This document shows positions 43,090 to 53,368 of a stretch of DNA of 60,443 nt, in pieces. The DNA is taken from NCBI GenBank assembly GCA_018239985.1, contig JAFEGK010000002.1, forward strand, positions 146,085 to 206,527, in the 5' to 3' direction. The DNA comes from Verrucomicrobiota bacterium. Its GTDB lineage: Bacteria; Chlamydiota; Chlamydiia; Chlamydiales; Rhabdochlamydiaceae. A program made the translations under genes and the position numbers. Numbering within the stretch: position 1 is the first letter of the stretch; the number at the start of each line of letters is the position of its first letter. The notes under the pieces are model-generated. The model was not told where the DNA came from. It searched no databases and saw nothing but the letters and a program-made list of their open reading frames with translations.

Positions 43090-43479
43090 TTAATTAGGAT
43101 TGGTTAGGTAGTCGTAAAGGTCTCTTTCATTTAGGACGAGGATCGATTTTGTCCGATTGCAAATCGGGGTGATAGCGTCGATGATGGTATGGTCGCCCAC
43201 CCCAGGGAGGCAAATTGCAGCTAGGTTCATCCGTTCGCCTGTAGTGTAAAGCAGCTTTACACCTTCAAAATAGTCATTAGCGCTATACCCCTCTTCCCTT
43301 ACCCGAAAGAAGATCAGCTCTCTCTTATAGAGGACGGTCTGAATGGCATAGTCAATCCCGGTGCTATCAGTTGGAGGATGGCCAAGGTGCTCCATCACAG
43401 CTGGTAGCGAATTGAGGCAGATGGGAGTGCAAAGCTGCCCCCGCTCTGCTTCCCCAAAGAGAAAAATACGTTGTTTCAT
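43090..43479 (-). CDS. Hypothetical protein, 129 aa
   Basis: A soluble-looking protein with no signal peptide or membrane helix. It has a glycine-containing start (IFLFGEAERGQLCTP), a central HPPTDSTGIDYAIQTVLYKRELIFFRV and a C-terminal NERDLYDYLTNPN. I do not recognise the family. The frame fills the gap between the MBL-fold gene and the Cys-rich gene, with a typical ATG and a weak AAAGAG ribosome binding site. Likely real, because it has good codon structure and no competing frame. Confidence 0.6.
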   Translation of the reverse strand: MKQRIFLFGEAERGQLCTPICLNSLPAVMEHLGHPPTDSTGIDYAIQTVLYKRELIFFRVREEGYSANDYFEGVKLLYTTGERMNLAAICLPGVGDHTIIDAITPICNRTKSILVLNERDLYDYLTNPN

Positions 43480-43540
43480 AATGACTCTTTTTTATTATTA
43501 ATAGCAATTAATATTGAGAGTTTCAACATATATTTATTGA

Positions 43541-43900
43541 TTAATACCCAAATCGCCTATTATAAGAGTTTTGACCGCTCTCATCTTCGATTTGTTCTTC
43601 GTATTCCTCTAGATTGGGATACTGCCCCCTCTGCCGACAGTACATTTCGTACGCAGCTTCTTCAACTGCGCAGTCTTTATCGCAGTAGCAAATGGAGAGC
43701 TCAATCGCCCGGTTTTTCCCTTCACAATCTAGTGTATTGTAAAGGCGGCGGCTCTCAGGACTAATTTGCATTAGAAGAGCACATTCTTCTTCTCCACATG
43801 GAGTGGTGCAGTATTCGGGGCATAGGGCATCGAGAGGATTGCAATAGGCAATTGGCTCGATCGTAGGAGAGGAAAGGAAGAGAAATAACGCTGGCACCAT
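43541..43900 (-). CDS. Secreted Cys-rich small protein, related in part to the bufferin precursor
   Basis: A 119-aa protein with a short hydrophobic N-terminus and twelve cysteines between about residues 20 and 87 (CPEYCTTPCGEEEC, ICYCDKDC), then an acidic Tyr-rich tail. The segment LYNTLDCEGKNRAIELS closely resembles MFNAMDCEGQNLALQLA in the bufferin-like precursor at 47565-47966, indicating common ancestry of that block. The cysteine spacing of the rest differs. It may be a periplasmic or outer-envelope protein, or a second peptide substrate for the nearby MNIO enzyme. Confidence 0.65.
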   Translation of the reverse strand: MVPALFLFLSSPTIEPIAYCNPLDALCPEYCTTPCGEEECALLMQISPESRRLYNTLDCEGKNRAIELSICYCDKDCAVEEAAYEMYCRQRGQYPNLEEYEEQIEDESGQNSYNRRFGY

Positions 43901-43967
43901 ATTTTTCTTTTAAAAAATGGAAAAAAATTTGTCTACAACTTAGGATGTTATTAACATGGAGAGTCCT

Positions 43968-44477
43968 ATGATTAAACTACTTGCTGCTTTGGTTTTCCTA
44001 TATGGCGGAGATCTCGCTGAGTTTACTCAGCAACCGACTACAACAGAATCTCAGTCGGGGGTCAATTTTTATCAAAGGTTACATATTAGTTCCGAAGAAA
44101 AGAGAAAAATTGCCGAAATTCTGACAACCATGGCCAATAACTCTGTATTTCAGCTCCTTTTTGAAAGGAAGTATCTTGAACGGCTAGGGCAGGAGGTGCA
44201 CCATGTTCACCCGATTCGCTTTTTGGGGACGATCTTTACTGACCCCCACCTTGTACGCTGCATGTTTACTATCCGGATGAGCGGGTTTAAATGGGGCGGA
44301 TTTGTCGATGGCATTACAGAGAGGATGAAAGGGGAAATTAAAGCCGGAAATGTTGATCTCTACGTTCCCGGATTCGCTGAGCAGCTCAATCTCCGAGCTG
44401 CCGATATCCAAAGTTATATCGATCGGCGTGATATTGAAGGTCTTGTGCTCTTTCTTATGGACAAGAAGAGAAACTGA
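43968..44477 (+). CDS. Secreted hypothetical protein, 169 aa
   Basis: The protein has a short signal-like segment (MIKLLAALVFLYGG) followed by a soluble helical domain (ISSEEKRKIAEILTTMANNSVFQLLF, then VHHVHPIRFLGTIF). I do not recognise the family. The frame is open from an ATG at 43956, but GGAGAG between that codon and the ATG at 43968 is ideally placed as the ribosome binding site for the latter, which also begins the hydrophobic segment. It may be an envelope-associated protein; no catalytic motif is seen. Confidence 0.65.
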   Translation: MIKLLAALVFLYGGDLAEFTQQPTTTESQSGVNFYQRLHISSEEKRKIAEILTTMANNSVFQLLFERKYLERLGQEVHHVHPIRFLGTIFTDPHLVRCMFTIRMSGFKWGGFVDGITERMKGEIKAGNVDLYVPGFAEQLNLRAADIQSYIDRRDIEGLVLFLMDKKRN

Positions 44478-44500
44478 CCCTTTTTCCAGGCAAATGCCCC

Positions 44501-44529
44501 TTGACTCAAAAAATTTTTTAACATAATAG
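44501..44529 (+). promoter_or_regulatory. Candidate sigma70-type promoter for the sulfatase gene
   Basis: TTGACT at 44501-44506 (5 of 6 to the -35 consensus) is followed by CATAAT at 44522-44527 (5 of 6, 15-base spacing) or TAATAG with 17-base spacing. The gap between them is an A/T tract. The ATG of the downstream gene is about 30 bases further on. Confidence 0.45.
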
Positions 44530-44556
44530 GTTGTTTTAAGCGATTAAAACAACTTT

Positions 44557-46365
44557 ATGCAAAAATTTTCCGTTAATTATCTATTTTTTTTCTGTTTTTT
44601 TTCTTTTATTTCCGTGTTGCATTGTCTGCAAGTTTATTTCGTTGATTATGGAAGCCTTTGGATAAAATCTCATTTTCTTCTCAATGCTCTATTTCAATGT
44701 TTCCTCGAGTCAATTGTCCTCGCTACAATGGCCAAGATTCTTCAGAAACGGGCTCCCCGCTGGGTTGGTTTTAGTTTTATCGGTTGCGTTATGGTGATTT
44801 TCTTACTCCATTGTATCGAGTTCTTCATGGTTAGATTGATGGATATTTCGATTGTTTATGGGCTTGCAATGGTATTTGATGAATCATTAGGGAATTTTAT
44901 TGAGATGCTTTACGCCTCTCAAATCCCATTGATCACATGGCTCTGGATTTCTATGGGCAGTGCAGCAGCAGTATTAGGGGGCATTTACCTCTATTTTCGC
45001 TCTGATCTTTGGAGTGAGCGGCGCCCTCTCCAATTTAGGAAGAGGTATGTGGTTGCTTTTGGGGCCACTGCTCTGCTCTTGATGGTTAATCCGAAAGAAG
45101 GGAATCAAGAATTTAGTCAGGCATTGCCCTGGAAGAGGACGTTGTTTGAGTCGGCTCTTAAGGCCGTGAAGCTCGAGCATTCGTTGAAGCCTGCGCAAAA
45201 TGAAGAGGAATTGCTTAAAAGGATTTCGAGATTAAGTGACTGCGGGAAAAAGAATCCAGATGTTTTCCTTTTTGTGATCGAAAGTTTACGTGCCGATTAT
45301 ATCACTGCTCAGATTGCCCCTAATTTTGATCAATTTAAACAGGAATTTATTGCTCCAGAGCTTGCTCTTGCAAGTGGCAACGGGACGCAGTTATCGTGGT
45401 TTTCAATTTTTAATTCGAAATATCCCTTTTATTTTTCGCAGATGAACCCAAAAAATTGGAAAAGTGGCAGCCTCGGATTGCAGTGTCTTAAAGCGCTGGG
45501 CTATGAGGTGCATGTTTTTTCATCCTCAAGGCTTTCCTATTATCAAATGGACAAGAGGATTTTTGGAGAAAATCATCAGCTTGCAAATAGTTTTTCTCTC
45601 TTTACTGCTAATGAAGATATTCCTGCTCATGAGTCAGACAGAAGATGTTTTGCAGCACTAGAGGAAAAAATGGAAATGGGGCATGGAGGGAGATGCTTCA
45701 TCGTTTTTCTCGAATCGACCCATTTCGATTACAGTTTCCCTGAAAAAGGGAAGTTCTCTCCTTATTACCAATCTATCCCTCATGCTCAGCTTGCTTTTTC
45801 GATGAATGGGCTTGAGAAGGTAAAAAATCGGTATCGGAATGCGATCCATTATACAGATACACTCTTTGGCGATTTCAAAAAATTGCTCAAGAATAAGGGT
45901 GGTTGGGATGAGGCAGTTGTAATTGTCACTGGAGATCATGGCGAAGAATTCTATGAAAATGGACATTTATTCCATGCATCGAATCTCAGCAAGGAGCAGA
46001 TTCATGTTCCTCTATATTTTAAATTTGGGAAGGTTAAAAAAGGGGGCTATTCTCTTGCATCTCATGTTGATATTTTCCCTTCGCTATTGCACTATCTTTT
46101 AGAAGATACAACCCCATTTGCTGGAGTGTTCGATGGAGAATCTCTTTTTAGCGTAAATAGATGGTGTTATGCGATTACAGGGCGCTACAATGGATGTCGC
46201 GACCCTTACGAATTTTTAATCCATGATGGGGATGGATCGTTACTTGTACGCTTTAACGAAAAAGGAAAAATTTTCGATGCCAATGCGCTTGAAATTCTCA
46301 AAATGGATGGGAAAGACATTTGCGATTTTGCTCCTGCTATTGAACGGCTCATTGAGCGCAGATGA
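44557..46365 (+). CDS. Membrane-bound sulfatase-family enzyme (phosphoethanolamine transferase/LTA-synthase type)
   Basis: A 602-aa protein with five N-terminal membrane helices (about 5-165) and a C-terminal periplasmic alkaline-phosphatase-superfamily domain. Metal and nucleophile motifs: FLFVIESLRADYI, ASGNGTQ (candidate Thr nucleophile), VTGDHGEEFYENGH and the preceding IHYTDTLF. This layout matches enzymes that move phosphoethanolamine or glycerophosphate groups onto lipid A or envelope glycans. In a chlamydia the natural substrate would be LPS or an envelope glycan. The 3' end overlaps the signal-peptide region of the next gene by about 90 bases. Confidence 0.85.
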   Translation: MQKFSVNYLFFFCFFSFISVLHCLQVYFVDYGSLWIKSHFLLNALFQCFLESIVLATMAKILQKRAPRWVGFSFIGCVMVIFLLHCIEFFMVRLMDISIVYGLAMVFDESLGNFIEMLYASQIPLITWLWISMGSAAAVLGGIYLYFRSDLWSERRPLQFRKRYVVAFGATALLLMVNPKEGNQEFSQALPWKRTLFESALKAVKLEHSLKPAQNEEELLKRISRLSDCGKKNPDVFLFVIESLRADYITAQIAPNFDQFKQEFIAPELALASGNGTQLSWFSIFNSKYPFYFSQMNPKNWKSGSLGLQCLKALGYEVHVFSSSRLSYYQMDKRIFGENHQLANSFSLFTANEDIPAHESDRRCFAALEEKMEMGHGGRCFIVFLESTHFDYSFPEKGKFSPYYQSIPHAQLAFSMNGLEKVKNRYRNAIHYTDTLFGDFKKLLKNKGGWDEAVVIVTGDHGEEFYENGHLFHASNLSKEQIHVPLYFKFGKVKKGGYSLASHVDIFPSLLHYLLEDTTPFAGVFDGESLFSVNRWCYAITGRYNGCRDPYEFLIHDGDGSLLVRFNEKGKIFDANALEILKMDGKDICDFAPAIERLIERR

Positions 46366-47371
46366 GTGTCCTGCGATTTTAGAAAAGCCAATTAAGACGA
46401 AAAAATATGGCGAGTTGAGAACAAAAACAATTAAGGCCTGGGACAAGTTGATGACATGGGCTTTATTGCCGAAGAATGGTCCCTATATTTTAGTCGATCC
46501 CCCTATACAATCGATCTTTAAAAGGACGGGAGAAAGTTTACCTGATTTTGTGAAAAATTATGGCTATTTTTCTTTCTATCATCCCATTTTGGGAATTGTG
46601 ACCGACTCTGCAAAAGATATCGATGTGGTTCAATGTCTCTTAAAAGCAATCCAACAGGATATCACTGATCCAGTTCAACTGCAGTTTACCTCAGATGAAA
46701 TCTTAGCGAAGGTCGTCGCATACCGTACTTTTAAAAAGGGGATGAAGATAACCCTTCCCCATTCAGAAGAGGCTATGGTTACCTATGTGGTCGATTTTGT
46801 GATTGACATGTGGCGTGGCATGCCTGCTTATGGGCTTATTCCAGAAAATAGTGCCGATGCTGTACCGATTTTGCTCTTTCGAGGAACGGATCTTGATTTG
46901 GCGACAGAAAAAAGTTGGGCTTCGGTTCTCAGCGACCTTGACACGGCAGGACCTGGTCATAGAACATTTATGAGAGCACGTGGAGAAATTCATGATTGGC
47001 TTGTGAAAGTGGGCAATGCTCGTATTGTAGGATTCAGTTTAGGAGGGGTTTTAACCCTTTATACGCTGATTTATGAACATGAATGGATCAACAAAAATGT
47101 CCCCTCAACAGCATTTAATCCTCCTGGAGTTTCTAATGAAGTTCTCGATATTTGGGAAAAAATTCCGCAGGAAGATAGACCTCCTCATATTATTTACGTC
47201 AATGAGGGAGATTTTGTTTCGCAAATCGGTCTTTTTTTGGGAAATGTTTATGCGATCTCTTTGAAAGAGCCGATGGAGGTGATCGCTGCGCATGTGACGC
47301 TCATCTCAGGTGAACCCTTGTATAAAATCTCGAAAGTTAATGTGCCCTTAGAGAATCAAGCTCGTAAATGA
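46277..47371 (+). CDS. Secreted lipase-like alpha/beta hydrolase
   Basis: About 364 aa, with a signal peptide (core WMGKTFAILLLLLNGSLSA). The nucleophile elbow is GFSLGGVLTLY (VGNARIVGFSLGG), and LLFRGTDLDLATEKSWASV resembles the oxyanion segment of class 3 lipase-like hydrolases. It likely acts on lipids outside the cytoplasm. Start choice is uncertain: ATGs at 46277, 46283 and 46307 all fit the signal peptide, and none has a strong ribosome binding site. All give a long overlap with the sulfatase gene, so translational coupling is likely. Confidence 0.72.
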   Translation: MPMRLKFSKWMGKTFAILLLLLNGSLSADECPAILEKPIKTKKYGELRTKTIKAWDKLMTWALLPKNGPYILVDPPIQSIFKRTGESLPDFVKNYGYFSFYHPILGIVTDSAKDIDVVQCLLKAIQQDITDPVQLQFTSDEILAKVVAYRTFKKGMKITLPHSEEAMVTYVVDFVIDMWRGMPAYGLIPENSADAVPILLFRGTDLDLATEKSWASVLSDLDTAGPGHRTFMRARGEIHDWLVKVGNARIVGFSLGGVLTLYTLIYEHEWINKNVPSTAFNPPGVSNEVLDIWEKIPQEDRPPHIIYVNEGDFVSQIGLFLGNVYAISLKEPMEVIAAHVTLISGEPLYKISKVNVPLENQARK

Positions 47372-47401
47372 GGCGATTGCCTCAAATAATTGGATTTTTT
47401 T
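47369..47401 (+). terminator. Rho-independent terminator after the lipase-like gene
   Basis: TGAGGC and GCCTCA form a 6-bp stem around GATT, starting at the gene's own TGA stop codon. AAATAATTGGA and a run of seven T follow. The spacing between stem and T-run is longer than ideal. Confidence 0.5.
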
Positions 47402-47429
47402 CAAACGTTTCGTATATACAGGAGAGAAA

Positions 47430-47547
47430 GGTTCTATACTGCGCCCGCTTAGGTTTTGCGATTTTGGAGCCTCAGAGCGCCCCCACATACAAAGGATCGC
47501 TATGATGGCTTCAAAAATCGCAAAACCTAAGCGGACGCAGTATAACC
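47430..47547. repeat. Long inverted repeat (about 40-bp arms) upstream of the bufferin-like operon
   Basis: The left arm, 47430-47471, and the right arm, 47507-47547, pair almost completely. Both contain CGCTTAGGTTTTGCGATTTT or its complement, with one indel near TATACTGCG. The loop is about 35 bases. It ends five bases before the AAGGAG ribosome binding site of the precursor gene. It could be a third palindromic repeat family or a leader hairpin controlling the operon. Confidence 0.85.
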
Positions 47548-47564
47548 AATCTAAGGAGATTGCT

Positions 47565-47966
47565 ATGAAAAAAAAATCTAAACTTGCAACGATTGCCGCA
47601 CTGGGGCTAGTTGCTTGTTCAATGGGTCAAGTGGAAGCTGCAGATGCTCCAACCACTGAGTGTGTTCCACCAAAACCAGCTGATAAAAATAAACTTCTTT
47701 CTCAACTTGACAATGCTCATGCACAAATGTTCAATGCAATGGATTGTGAAGGACAAAATCTCGCTCTTCAATTAGCCAATCAGTCTTGTAAAGGAAAAAA
47801 CAGCTGTCAAGGGTTAAACTCTTGTAAATCAAAAAAGAATAGCTGCGCTGGCCTCGGAGCTTGTAAAGGACAAAGCCCTGGCCCCTTTAAGGATAAAAAC
47901 AAAGCTGTAGCAGTGGCTAACATGCAAATGGCCAAAAAACGTCAAGCAGCTATGGACAATATGTGA
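47565..47966 (+). CDS. Bufferin-like (BufA2-type) Cys-rich RiPP precursor
   Basis: A 133-aa protein with a signal peptide (MKKKSKLATIAALGLVACSM, cut near VEA). The mature part has Cys at ECVPP and MDCEGQN, then a repeated NSCKG-like run (QSCKGKNSC, GLNSCKSKKNSC, GLGACKGQ). This is the precursor pattern for MNIO-modified metallophores (bufferins), in which cysteines become thiooxazole-type copper ligands. AAGGAG precedes the ATG by 7 bases. The frame is open upstream through the inverted repeat, but translation there is unlikely. Its stop overlaps the start of the MNIO gene. A role in copper or other thiophilic-metal handling is inferred from the family. Confidence 0.82.
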   Translation: MKKKSKLATIAALGLVACSMGQVEAADAPTTECVPPKPADKNKLLSQLDNAHAQMFNAMDCEGQNLALQLANQSCKGKNSCQGLNSCKSKKNSCAGLGACKGQSPGPFKDKNKAVAVANMQMAKKRQAAMDNM

Positions 47967-48781
47967 GAAATCTTGGTATTGGCGTAGGGTTGCGCCCAGA
48001 GCACTATAAAGAAATTTTTGAATCAGATCCTCAAATCGATTGGTTTGAGATCATCAGCGAAAATTTTATGGTCGATGGTGGAATGCCCTGCGCGATTCTT
48101 GATAAAATTCTTGAGAGATATCCTGTTGTTCAACACGGGGTATCTCTTGCTATTGGCAGCCCCGATCCTCTCGATTTTGATTATCTGAAAAAATTAAAGG
48201 CCCTTACTCGCAAAACGAAAACCCCTTGGCTTTCCGATCATCTTTGTTGGGGGCGCCTCGAAGGTGCCCATTTTCACGATCTGCTTCCTCTGCCTTATAC
48301 CGAAGAGGTGATCGATTATGTTGCCGAAAGGGCGCGCATTGTGCAAGATTATCTTGAAATTCCATTTGCTTTGGAGAATCTATCTTCTTATGTCTCTTTT
48401 CAACAGGATCAAATGCCAGAATGGGAGTTCTATACCGCTGTAGTCGAAAAGGCAGATATTTGGATGATGCTAGATGTCAATAATATTTACGTTTCAAGCC
48501 GCAATCATGAATTCGAGCCACGTTGCTATTACGATAACATCCCTTTAGAGAGGGTTTGTCAGATTCATTTAGCTGGGCATTGCGATTATGGTGAGTACAT
48601 TCTCGATACTCACGATCACTTTGTCTGTGATCAGGTATGGGAAATTTATGCTGAGGTCATTTCAAAAACGGGACCAATTTCCACTTTATTGGAATGGGAC
48701 GACAAGTTCATTCCATTCGCAGATACTTGCAAAGAGGCGCAGAGGGCCAAAAGTTATCAAAATCGCTATGTTACCGCCTGA
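47963..48781 (+). CDS. MNIO-family (DUF692) multinuclear iron oxidative enzyme, BufB-like
   Basis: A 272-aa TIM-barrel enzyme. Metal-ligand positions visible along the chain are QHGVS, LSDHLCW, ALENLSSYV, MLDVNNIYV, IHLAGH, DTHDH and TLLEWD, the full DUF692 pattern. MNIO enzymes oxidise cysteines in ribosomal peptides, such as bufferin precursors. The start is GTG, overlapping the TGA stop of the precursor gene (GTGA), so production is coupled to its substrate. It needs a partner protein, supplied by the next gene. Confidence 0.92.
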   Translation: MRNLGIGVGLRPEHYKEIFESDPQIDWFEIISENFMVDGGMPCAILDKILERYPVVQHGVSLAIGSPDPLDFDYLKKLKALTRKTKTPWLSDHLCWGRLEGAHFHDLLPLPYTEEVIDYVAERARIVQDYLEIPFALENLSSYVSFQQDQMPEWEFYTAVVEKADIWMMLDVNNIYVSSRNHEFEPRCYYDNIPLERVCQIHLAGHCDYGEYILDTHDHFVCDQVWEIYAEVISKTGPISTLLEWDDKFIPFADTCKEAQRAKSYQNRYVTA

Positions 48782-49613
48782 AATTCTTACACTCCAACAC
48801 TGGTTTGCCAGCATCATCACAAGACCGATTGATTCTGATAGTCGGATGATGCCCATATCCCCTTCTGGACGACAGATGAGTGACGAGGCGAAGGAATATA
48901 TCGCTCCAAATAGCAAGCTCGCTTCGGATCAAAGGATCGAGATTTACAATCAACAATACTGGTGGCGGCTACTTACCATTCTTCAGCATCATTTCCCTAC
49001 GTTAACCCGCTTATTTGGCTACAATGACTTTAACACGACGTTCGGCTTTCCTTTTCTCAAAGCCCCTTCACGCAATTGGTCAATTGGGAATTTAGGGGAG
49101 GATCTCCCTAACTGGATTGAGCACAACTATTCTGCTAAAGATAAGCCCCTTGTTCTCGCTGCAGCTGAGGTAGATTGGGCCTATAATAAGCTTTTTGTAG
49201 CTGCTCAACCGATCGCAGTGAAAGCGTCGGTCGATTTGCTGACAAAGAAATTGTCTCTCCAAAAGCATGTGCAGCTGTTTTGTTATCCTTTTGATGTATT
49301 GACATTTCGAAAAGAGCTCTTAAAAGAGAGCGTCGACTATTGGACAGATGCCGATTTCCCGATACTTTTAAAAGAAAGAAGCTACTGCTTCATCCTCTGG
49401 CGTGATAGGCAAAATCAACTGATTTTCAAAGAAATTGAAGAAGGGCAGTGGACTCTTCTCAACCTCATTTCGGATGGCCTTACTATAGAAGAGGCCAGCG
49501 AGTTTTTAGAAAAAAGGGGGGGAAGGCCCTATGAAGAGGCCCTTTCCTCGTTTCAAGACTGGATCCCAGTATGGATTCAGGAGCAATTTTTAAAGGAGAA
49601 AACAACATGTTAA
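48768..49613 (+). CDS. DUF2063-type MNIO partner protein, BufC-like
   Basis: A 281-aa protein. The N-terminal DUF2063 domain (LQHWFASIITRP ... RIEIYNQQYWWRLLTILQHHFPTLTRLFG) is the partner found with DUF692 enzymes, and likely presents the precursor peptide. The C-terminal half contains WTLLNLISDGLTIEEASEFL. The ATG at 48768 overlaps the MNIO gene by 14 bases and gives the normal family start; the longer open frame upstream is only the shadow of the MNIO gene. Confidence 0.85.
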   Translation: MLPPEILTLQHWFASIITRPIDSDSRMMPISPSGRQMSDEAKEYIAPNSKLASDQRIEIYNQQYWWRLLTILQHHFPTLTRLFGYNDFNTTFGFPFLKAPSRNWSIGNLGEDLPNWIEHNYSAKDKPLVLAAAEVDWAYNKLFVAAQPIAVKASVDLLTKKLSLQKHVQLFCYPFDVLTFRKELLKESVDYWTDADFPILLKERSYCFILWRDRQNQLIFKEIEEGQWTLLNLISDGLTIEEASEFLEKRGGRPYEEALSSFQDWIPVWIQEQFLKEKTTC

Positions 49614-50056
49614 GAAAAATAGGAAATCCTCTTCAGTCACTGCTGCTCTTGCTTTTTAGAGCGTTTTGGGGGTATCAATTTGCCATTTCCGGTTTTGGAA
49701 AATTCCTAAACTATAGAGATATTGTCGATGCATTCCAGTCTTGGGGAATCATGTATCCTAAATACGCTGTCGGAGTTATCGGAGGGCTCGAATTTGTCTT
49801 TGGGGTCTTTTTGATTTTTGGCCTCTTTACCCGTTTTTCAGCTCTGGTCCTCTTCCTCGTGATGGTGGGTGCATTCTTTACTGCTGATAAAGATGCCTTA
49901 ATGGGGCTTGTACAGCATTTTGATTACATGCCGGTACTAAATAGCACCCCTTTCCCCTTCGCTTTAGCAATGGTTATTCTATTTGCATTCGGTCCAGGAA
50001 AAATTGCTTTGGACTATGTGCGCGGCGGGTTCAACAAAACAAAGGAAATGCCCTAG
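49607..50056 (+). CDS. DoxX-family membrane protein
   Basis: A 149-aa, four-helix membrane protein: FRAFWGYQFAISGFGKF, GVIGGLEFVFGVFLIFGLF, a helix ending ADKDALM, and a final ALAMVILFAFGPGKIALD. DoxX-family genes are common fourth members of bufferin/gig-type operons. Its exact role (redox or electron transfer to the quinone pool has been proposed for the family) is unsettled. AAAGGAG precedes the ATG at 49607, which overlaps the BufC-like gene by seven bases. Confidence 0.88.
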   Translation: MLRKIGNPLQSLLLLLFRAFWGYQFAISGFGKFLNYRDIVDAFQSWGIMYPKYAVGVIGGLEFVFGVFLIFGLFTRFSALVLFLVMVGAFFTADKDALMGLVQHFDYMPVLNSTPFPFALAMVILFAFGPGKIALDYVRGGFNKTKEMP

Positions 50057-50064
50057 GAATGATT

Positions 50065-50091
50065 AACAGGACTGCTTTTGGAGGTCCTGTT
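50065..50091. terminator. Bidirectional terminator hairpin between doxX and eno
   Basis: AACAGGAC and GTCCTGTT form an 8-bp stem with an 11-base loop in the 39-base gap between two convergent genes. A T-rich stretch follows on the plus strand. Confidence 0.55.
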
Positions 50092-50095
50092 TCCG

Positions 50096-52475
<2,380 letters not shown>

Positions 52476-52536
52476 AGCAAAATGATAAGGAATTTTTGCG
52501 TTTTATTAAATAGAAAAATTTGGTAGCATAATAATC

Positions 52537-53169
52537 ATGAAAGTTGCGTTTTCAATGTCTAATTTAAATCACTTTTTAGATAATACTGAAACAGAAATGG
52601 GGATGCGGTTTCAAGAACTCGAAGCTTTGTTCCCCTGCAGAAAATGCTGGGATGAAAAAGCTTGGGGCCATTTTCGAGGATTTAATTTAAATTGCGAAAT
52701 TGCTCAACCCGATCCTCTGGGCAACAGAATTTACGAATTAGCCAGAGAGACTATTTCTGAAGATGATATGAGGGTGATTTTAATCCCCGGACGCTTATCT
52801 CTCGACAAGCTCAAGCTGATATTGAAATATCGAAACATTCCCCTTTCGATCGAAGTCGATCCTGCAATAGAAAAATGCTTAGGTGAGACAAATGAGCCTT
52901 CAATTTATGTTGCCAAAACCGATACGAATACCGATTTTATTTTTGACGAAAGATTTAAGGTCCTCACCTTAGTGACCCTCGCATGCCTTTCTTATGGCAC
53001 AGTAAAAAATAAAACAATTCTCTTCGAAGATACTATTATTCTATGCTCAGATGTATTTGAAGGGCGCTTTTTAGCAGTCACTCTGACAAACGATAAAATC
53101 ACAATTGCCCCGTGTCTTGATGTAAAAGACCCTAAAGTGGTTACTGGCACATGCGTGAAAGCTAACTGA
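52537..53169 (+). CDS. Hypothetical protein, 210 aa
   Basis: A soluble protein with no signal peptide. Blocks such as MGMRFQELEALFPCRKCW, MRVILIPGRLSLDKLKLIL and VTLACLSYGTVKNKTILFEDTI look like a conserved alpha/beta protein, but I do not recognise it. No Shine-Dalgarno precedes the ATG. It stands alone between divergent rsgA and the MITE-like element at 53199-53368, which lies 29 bases past its stop. Confidence 0.6.
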   Translation: MKVAFSMSNLNHFLDNTETEMGMRFQELEALFPCRKCWDEKAWGHFRGFNLNCEIAQPDPLGNRIYELARETISEDDMRVILIPGRLSLDKLKLILKYRNIPLSIEVDPAIEKCLGETNEPSIYVAKTDTNTDFIFDERFKVLTLVTLACLSYGTVKNKTILFEDTIILCSDVFEGRFLAVTLTNDKITIAPCLDVKDPKVVTGTCVKAN

Positions 53170-53198
53170 TTATGTTTAAACCCAAATTCAACGTTTCA

Positions 53199-53368
53199 GA
53201 GACTGTCCACAAACTCAGGTTCGGTCGATTTTCGGGTTCTTTTGAGCCTATTTTCGATTCAAATTTTGGGGGTTATATTCGGAGAGTGATATTACCCCCA
53301 AAATTTGAATCGAAAATAGGCCAAAATAATTCCCGAAAATCGACGAACAAGAGTTTGTGGACAGTCTC
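53199..53368. mobile_element. MITE-like element, 170 bp, with 3-bp target duplication TCA
   Basis: Perfect 18-bp terminal inverted repeats, GAGACTGTCCACAAACTC and its complement, enclose a largely self-complementary interior (CCAAAATTTGAATCGAAAATAGGC near 53311 pairs with the left half). TCA flanks both ends (53196-53198 and 53369-53371). The right TCA supplies the TGA stop codon of the neighbouring TrmH-family gene. No protein is encoded; a short frame across it is only repeat sequence. Confidence 0.85.

Noticed and set aside
43471-43764. 97-codon plus-strand frame
   Set aside because: Antisense to the Cys-rich secreted protein gene, with no start signals; shadow frame.
48588-48767. N-terminal extension of the BufC-like protein
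   Set aside because: Those 60 codons are the out-of-frame shadow of the MNIO gene; the family N-terminus begins at the ATG at 48768.
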